Of a DNA stretch of 64,000 bases, positions 60,325-64,000 are shown piece by piece. Positions within the stretch are counted from its first letter, which is position 1; each line of letters opens with the position of its first letter. A program made the position numbers and the translations under genes. Under the pieces are notes generated by a model. The model saw only the letters and a program-made list of their open reading frames with translations. It did not search any database and had not been told where the DNA came from. The DNA comes from CBFGRV01 sp965651265 (GTDB lineage Bacteria; Bacteroidota; Rhodothermia; Rhodothermales; VXPQ01), in assembly GCA_965651265.1 (NCBI GenBank), contig CBFGRV010000001.1, forward strand, positions 88,762-152,761, given 5' to 3'.

Positions 60325-61140
60325 CTACCACCTGGACAGCAGATTGCGACACGCAGGATCCTGGGGCGCGAATCCGGGCCAGCTGATCGTGGTGCTGGCT
60401 ACGGCTCCGAGATAGCCAACGCCGTATTCCACATTAGAATAGACGCGCGGGAGCGCCAGCGTTTCCTGGTCGACGCCGGCAAAATCCGGCCATTCAGAAC
60501 CCGCCGAGATCGCTACGACGCGGATCCATTGAACCGATTCGATGCCTCTCTCCTCGGCGAGCGCGAATGGATTCACCCGCACTGTGTATCCCCCACTGAA
60601 TTTGGAGACCTGCTCGATGAGCGAGACCGAGATCCTGTCAAGCGGCGTACCCGGAAGGCGCCCGCAATAAAGGATCTTTAGATCGGCCAGCTTCTCGGCA
60701 CCGAGTACGTTGACCGTCGCCACCGGATCGAACGGAATCGTCTGAACGACAACCTGCGCACTGTCGGGCATCACGACCTCGGCGTAGGCCTCGCGCCCAT
60801 CCGGCCATCGCGCCTCGAATCGGTAGGTTCCGCCGACCTGGAATCGTTCAGTCGTCCAGAAATTGTGTGCGAAGGTGCCCCCCTGGAGCACGAAGACGGA
60901 GTCACGCCACACTGCCTGTTCTCCCGATTCGAGGTTTATCGATGAGACCACCACATCGTATGGCTCGCGTGGAACGGTGGCCTGCTCACGAAGGGGATTG
61001 ACCCGCACGAACTGCGTATCCAGGCTCGCATCGATCACCCCTCCGAACGAAAAATGGTAGCCGCTCTCCTGGAACGGTTCCACCCTGGTATCACATCCCC
61101 ACAGGAGAGCCAGGGTGGCTACGAACAGTATGCGCATCAT
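60325..61140 (-). CDS. DUF4249-like outer-membrane lipoprotein
   Basis: The 271-residue protein has a lipobox (ATLALLWGC) and the family pattern of a beta-sandwich protein with FQVGGTYRFEARWPDGREAYAEVVMPD, similar to DUF4249 proteins that accompany TonB-dependent receptors in Bacteroidota. The start codon overlaps the receptor stop by 4 nt (ATGA on the minus strand), so the two proteins are made together. It may be a surface ligand-binding partner of the receptor. Confidence 0.75.
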   Translation of the reverse strand: MMRILFVATLALLWGCDTRVEPFQESGYHFSFGGVIDASLDTQFVRVNPLREQATVPREPYDVVVSSINLESGEQAVWRDSVFVLQGGTFAHNFWTTERFQVGGTYRFEARWPDGREAYAEVVMPDSAQVVVQTIPFDPVATVNVLGAEKLADLKILYCGRLPGTPLDRISVSLIEQVSKFSGGYTVRVNPFALAEERGIESVQWIRVVAISAGSEWPDFAGVDQETLALPRVYSNVEYGVGYLGAVASTTISWPGFAPQDPACRNLLSRW

Positions 61141-63383
61141 CGGAAGCGTACCTCGATTCCGCCGTACGGGACCAGGGGAAGTTGATCCACACGCTCCAGC
61201 GTGAAGATGTCCAGATAGAAGATGTTGGATCGATCATAGGCATTCACGGCGCCGACCTGCAGCGTCAACGCCGCGCCCGAGAAATCGATGGACTTCTGTA
61301 GCGAGACATCGAGCCGGTGGAAGGCCGGCAGGCGACCCCGATAGGGCTTGTCGAACAGGACGCGCGTCGTTCCCGGGAACCGTGTATAGTCGGCGATCGG
61401 TCGCAATGAGATCAGCTCATCGAAGCCGAGCACGCGAGTGAAGGGCAGCCCGGACCCGTATAGCCACATGATGCTGAAGCGGGTCCTTTGCCAGTCGTAT
61501 CCGGCAATAAGCGTAAGCTGATGCCGGAGATCGTGCGGAGGCTGATACGTCTGCAGCGGCTCGCCGTACCAGATCCCGAAATTCTCTTGGCGGGAGCGGT
61601 ACTCGGTCGATGAGTAAGCGTACCCCGCCATGAGATATGCCTGGCCGGCCTCTGCCTCCAGACGTGCATCAAACCCGTAGGAGGTGCCGTCGGCAGGCTG
61701 CAGCGTGGTCGTGAACCTTGCGATCGTGCTCCAGATGGGCACCTGGAGATGAGTGATGTGCTTGTAGTAGCCCTCGATCGATGATCTGAGCCAGGCCGCG
61801 ATAGGCTGCTCCCACCCGAGGAGCCAATGAAAGGAGGTCGTTTGTCGACTGTCTAGCGGAGGCGGCATCCACGCTACGAACAGAGAGCCGGCATCGCGCT
61901 CGTCCGTGATGCCGGAAAGGCTCTGTCGATAAATTCCGGTCGCGCCGCTGATGCCCCCACCGCTCAGGAGGCTCGGGCTCCACGAAAATCGGAGCCGTGG
62001 CTCTAAGGAGGGTGCGAACAGGAATGGATGAAGGACAAGGGCAACACCTGGGGTCACGCTGAATTGGGGCCACTTGAGTTCGGCTTCTCCATAGCCGCCG
62101 GCGAGAATCACGGCGTCGGAGTCGCGGTCGAGATCCTGAAACTGCCCACCGAGCGAATAATTCGTCCATTGCGCCTGGCTGAACGCCCCCCACCGGATCG
62201 TGGTGCGCTCGAGCGGATAGGTAAATCCAAGATCGACTCGCACGTCGATGATGTCCGAGCTGCGATCCGGGCGGTCGGGCGAGCCCACGCGATTCCCCGT
62301 GTAGCTTACGCCCACGGTCCCATCGAATAAAAAACGAGATGTGATGGGAAACGTGAGACATCGGCCTCCGAGCACGAAATTTGTCCAGCTGAATTCTTCG
62401 GCAGCACCGGTTCGGCCGCGATCGCTCGTGCGGATGAGCGTCGTGGAACAGCGGCTGTTCTCCCGATCGGTTCGATAAAGCTTCAAGAACAGGTCGCTGA
62501 AGTTGACGGCGATGTCCGTTCCGGCAATGATCGGCGAGATGCGGTCTATCAGCGACATCCTGAATGAGGCCAGGTACGAGGATCGGCCACGCTTCAGCGG
62601 TCCTTCGACGAGTCCACTACCCATGAATGGACTCAGGGAGACCGAGCCTGCCGCGGCCTCTGTATTACCGGGTCTCGTGGAGATGTCGACGACCGACGAG
62701 ACGCGCCCCGAATACCGTGCACCGTAACCGCCCGCATAGAAATCGACGCTCGAGATAAGCTCCTGCGGGAAGGCGGAGAAGAATCCGACGATGTGAAACG
62801 GCTGGTAGATCAGATTCCCATCAACGAGAACCAGATTCTGAGCGGGTGTGCCCCCTCTCACGTAGAGTCGCCCGCCGCGGTCACCCAGTGAGACAACGCC
62901 GGGCATGGCCTGCAGGTACGAGGCCAGATCCCCACCGAGATCGGGCGTCGGAATCCTCTCCAGATCTCTCGCACGTACGGTCTGAAGGCCAGCCTCGCGC
63001 TGAATCGGACCCCGCTCGTCCTCTACGATGACCTCGTTCAGCTCCTCGGTGGCGGGAGTGAGTGCCACGCTCAAGCTGACGAGATCATCTGCGGTCCCTT
63101 CGATATGGCTTTCGTCCGCGCGGAATCCGACAAAGCTGATCCGCACGATGTATGAGCCGGCCGGTACGCCGCCTACGTGATAGAATCCGTTGCGGTCGGT
63201 AACCGCTCCCGCCACCATTTCTTCGTCGCGCAGGAGGGTGACATTCGCACCTGGAAGCACCCTGCCGTCCGAGGCATCGGTTACAAATCCCCGAATCGCA
63301 AAGGTCTGGGCCTGAGCCGCGCCGGCACCGAGTGACAGGCACCATAGGAGGACGAGAAACCCGGCTGCCACAGCCGTCCACAT
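61137..63383 (-). CDS. TonB-dependent receptor with carboxypeptidase-like N-terminal domain
   Basis: The 748-residue outer-membrane receptor has a signal peptide (VAAGFLVLLWCLSLGAGAAQAQ), a CarboxypepD_reg-like domain (about 27-110: IRGFVTDASDGRVLPGANVTLL, GFYHVGGVPAGSYIVRIS), a plug domain (RIPTPDLGGDLASYLQAMPGV, GGRLYVRGGTPAQNLVLVDG) and a beta-barrel with the terminal strand GGIEVRFR. Import of siderophores, vitamins or glycans is possible; no ligand can be inferred. ATG 63383 gives a signal peptide; upstream in-frame codons are not supported. It is paired with the DUF4249-like lipoprotein gene. Confidence 0.9.
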   Translation of the reverse strand: MWTAVAAGFLVLLWCLSLGAGAAQAQTFAIRGFVTDASDGRVLPGANVTLLRDEEMVAGAVTDRNGFYHVGGVPAGSYIVRISFVGFRADESHIEGTADDLVSLSVALTPATEELNEVIVEDERGPIQREAGLQTVRARDLERIPTPDLGGDLASYLQAMPGVVSLGDRGGRLYVRGGTPAQNLVLVDGNLIYQPFHIVGFFSAFPQELISSVDFYAGGYGARYSGRVSSVVDISTRPGNTEAAAGSVSLSPFMGSGLVEGPLKRGRSSYLASFRMSLIDRISPIIAGTDIAVNFSDLFLKLYRTDRENSRCSTTLIRTSDRGRTGAAEEFSWTNFVLGGRCLTFPITSRFLFDGTVGVSYTGNRVGSPDRPDRSSDIIDVRVDLGFTYPLERTTIRWGAFSQAQWTNYSLGGQFQDLDRDSDAVILAGGYGEAELKWPQFSVTPGVALVLHPFLFAPSLEPRLRFSWSPSLLSGGGISGATGIYRQSLSGITDERDAGSLFVAWMPPPLDSRQTTSFHWLLGWEQPIAAWLRSSIEGYYKHITHLQVPIWSTIARFTTTLQPADGTSYGFDARLEAEAGQAYLMAGYAYSSTEYRSRQENFGIWYGEPLQTYQPPHDLRHQLTLIAGYDWQRTRFSIMWLYGSGLPFTRVLGFDELISLRPIADYTRFPGTTRVLFDKPYRGRLPAFHRLDVSLQKSIDFSGAALTLQVGAVNAYDRSNIFYLDIFTLERVDQLPLVPYGGIEVRFR

Positions 63384-63582
63384 TCGATCTACAGTACGCG
63401 GTTCCCCTCTTCCGGCCGCCAGGCGGCCGACTTCGAAAGGATCCGGTGCGACGTGCATGGCCGACGTGACATCTTGGTTCGAACGCAACCTGGCATGATT
63501 CGCCTGGCGCGCGCCAATATCGCTTGGACGCTCAGTCGCGACAAGGTACTAAGCATCCCAAAAATTGATCGGTGGCGTGCAG

Positions 63583-64000
63583 CTACCTCATTCTCCGATC
63601 CAGTGATCGATACTGAATGGCTTCGGCGACATGCTCCGGCCTCAGTTCGTCGGCACCACTGAGATCGGCGATGGTCCGCGCCACCTTCAGCACGCGACCA
63701 TACGCGCGGGCGCTGAGTCCGAGTCGCTGCATGGCCATCCGCACGATCGCGCGCGATTCATCGCTCATGGGACAATGACGACGGACGAGACGCATCGACA
63801 TCTGGGCGTTGCAATGCACCAGCTCGTTCCCCTTGAACCGAGCGGCCTGTGTGGAGCGGGCCGCCATCACCCGATGCCGAATCGCTTCCGACGATTCGGA
63901 CTCGCCTTGCGACGCGAGCTCGTCGAACGGAACGGGCGCGACCTCGACGTGCAGATCGATCCGATCCATCAACGGCCCACTGATCCGTGATCGATAGCGA
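63583..64000 (-). CDS. ComM/YifB-like Mg-chelatase family ATPase, C-terminal part (5' truncated)
   Basis: The gene runs off the right end of the window; the last 138 residues are visible. The segment RYRSRISGPLMDRIDLHVEV followed by AARSTQAARF and LGLSARAYGRVLKVARTIADL is the C-terminal AAA+ lid of YifB/ComM, which promotes branch migration in DNA transformation. Only the 3' portion is seen, so motifs such as Walker A are outside the window. Confidence 0.93.
   Translation of the reverse strand, partial: RYRSRISGPLMDRIDLHVEVAPVPFDELASQGESESSEAIRHRVMAARSTQAARFKGNELVHCNAQMSMRLVRRHCPMSDESRAIVRMAMQRLGLSARAYGRVLKVARTIADLSGADELRPEHVAEAIQYRSLDRRMR

Noticed and set aside
1..64000. CRISPR array, rRNA operon or insertion sequence
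   Set aside because: No regularly spaced short repeats, rRNA segments or transposase motifs were seen on either strand.

Overview
The window (about 58-60% GC by eye, no plasmid, phage or insertion-sequence genes) looks like chromosomal DNA of a Gram-negative member of the Bacteroidota/Rhodothermota/Balneolota assemblage. The evidence is a T9SS-type C-terminal sorting domain on a secreted dehydrogenase, a TonB-dependent receptor with an N-terminal carboxypeptidase-like domain next to a DUF4249-like lipoprotein, an HU-TM-SPOR protein beside ExbB/ExbD, a BamA-like barrel fused to a TolB-type propeller, and few strong Shine-Dalgarno sites. The lineage assignment is an inference; no rRNA gene is present.

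Layout. 0-8 kb: 3' end of dnaK with a clear terminator, tatD, then a LytS/LytTR-type two-component pair (PDZ-GAF-His kinase plus LytTR regulator) followed by a SpoIID-like protein and a Sua5 enzyme. 7.9-10.4 kb: an FAD oxidoreductase/methyltransferase pair and a CheY-like regulator that carries what looks like the remnant of a kinase domain. 10.5-15 kb: a TMEM220 protein, a sugar isomerase/HAD/Gfo-Idh-MocA catabolic cluster, a DUF2231 membrane protein and tRNA-Pro(GGG) with terminator. 15.2-20 kb: cupredoxin-sugar dehydrogenase with a T9SS tail, MerR regulator divergent from an EamA transporter, CvpA and YqeY. 19.9-25 kb: an envelope cluster with a PEGA protein, a BamB-like lipoprotein and a 989-residue gluzincin/TolB-propeller/outer-membrane-barrel fusion. 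25-28.9 kb: ptsI, HPr, polyprenyl synthase and adenylate kinase in one operon. 29-33.5 kb: small envelope proteins, an Nfu-N domain protein, and a LuxC/LuxE-like/redoxin operon. 33.6-41.4 kb: hybrid kinase divergent from an OmpR-type regulator, NSS transporter, penicillin acylase, ParA. 41.5-46.7 kb: a tightly packed lnt-maf-GATase-aguB-aguA operon (lipoprotein acylation plus the agmatine-to-putrescine route), then folB. 46.7-52 kb: an EF-hand/P460-like haem lipoprotein, a membrane coiled-coil pair, a PfkB kinase and three DUF883-like small membrane proteins in a row. 52.4-63.4 kb: a 1005-residue TPR protein, an outer-membrane-like protein, mini-HU, HU-TM-SPOR, ExbB and ExbD on the plus strand, facing a DUF4249-like/TonB-receptor pair on the minus strand. 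The window ends inside a ComM/YifB-type Mg-chelatase gene.

Much of the window concerns the cell envelope: outer-membrane assembly and proteolysis, lipoprotein maturation, energised outer-membrane uptake, and division or peptidoglycan tethering. The loci I judge most worth study are the metalloprotease-propeller-barrel fusion next to the BamB-like lipoprotein (19.9-24.8 kb), the two HU-like genes coupled to SPOR and ExbBD (57.3-60.3 kb), and the LuxC/LuxE pair with a redoxin (30.7-33.4 kb). No CRISPR array, rRNA, prophage or transposon was seen.
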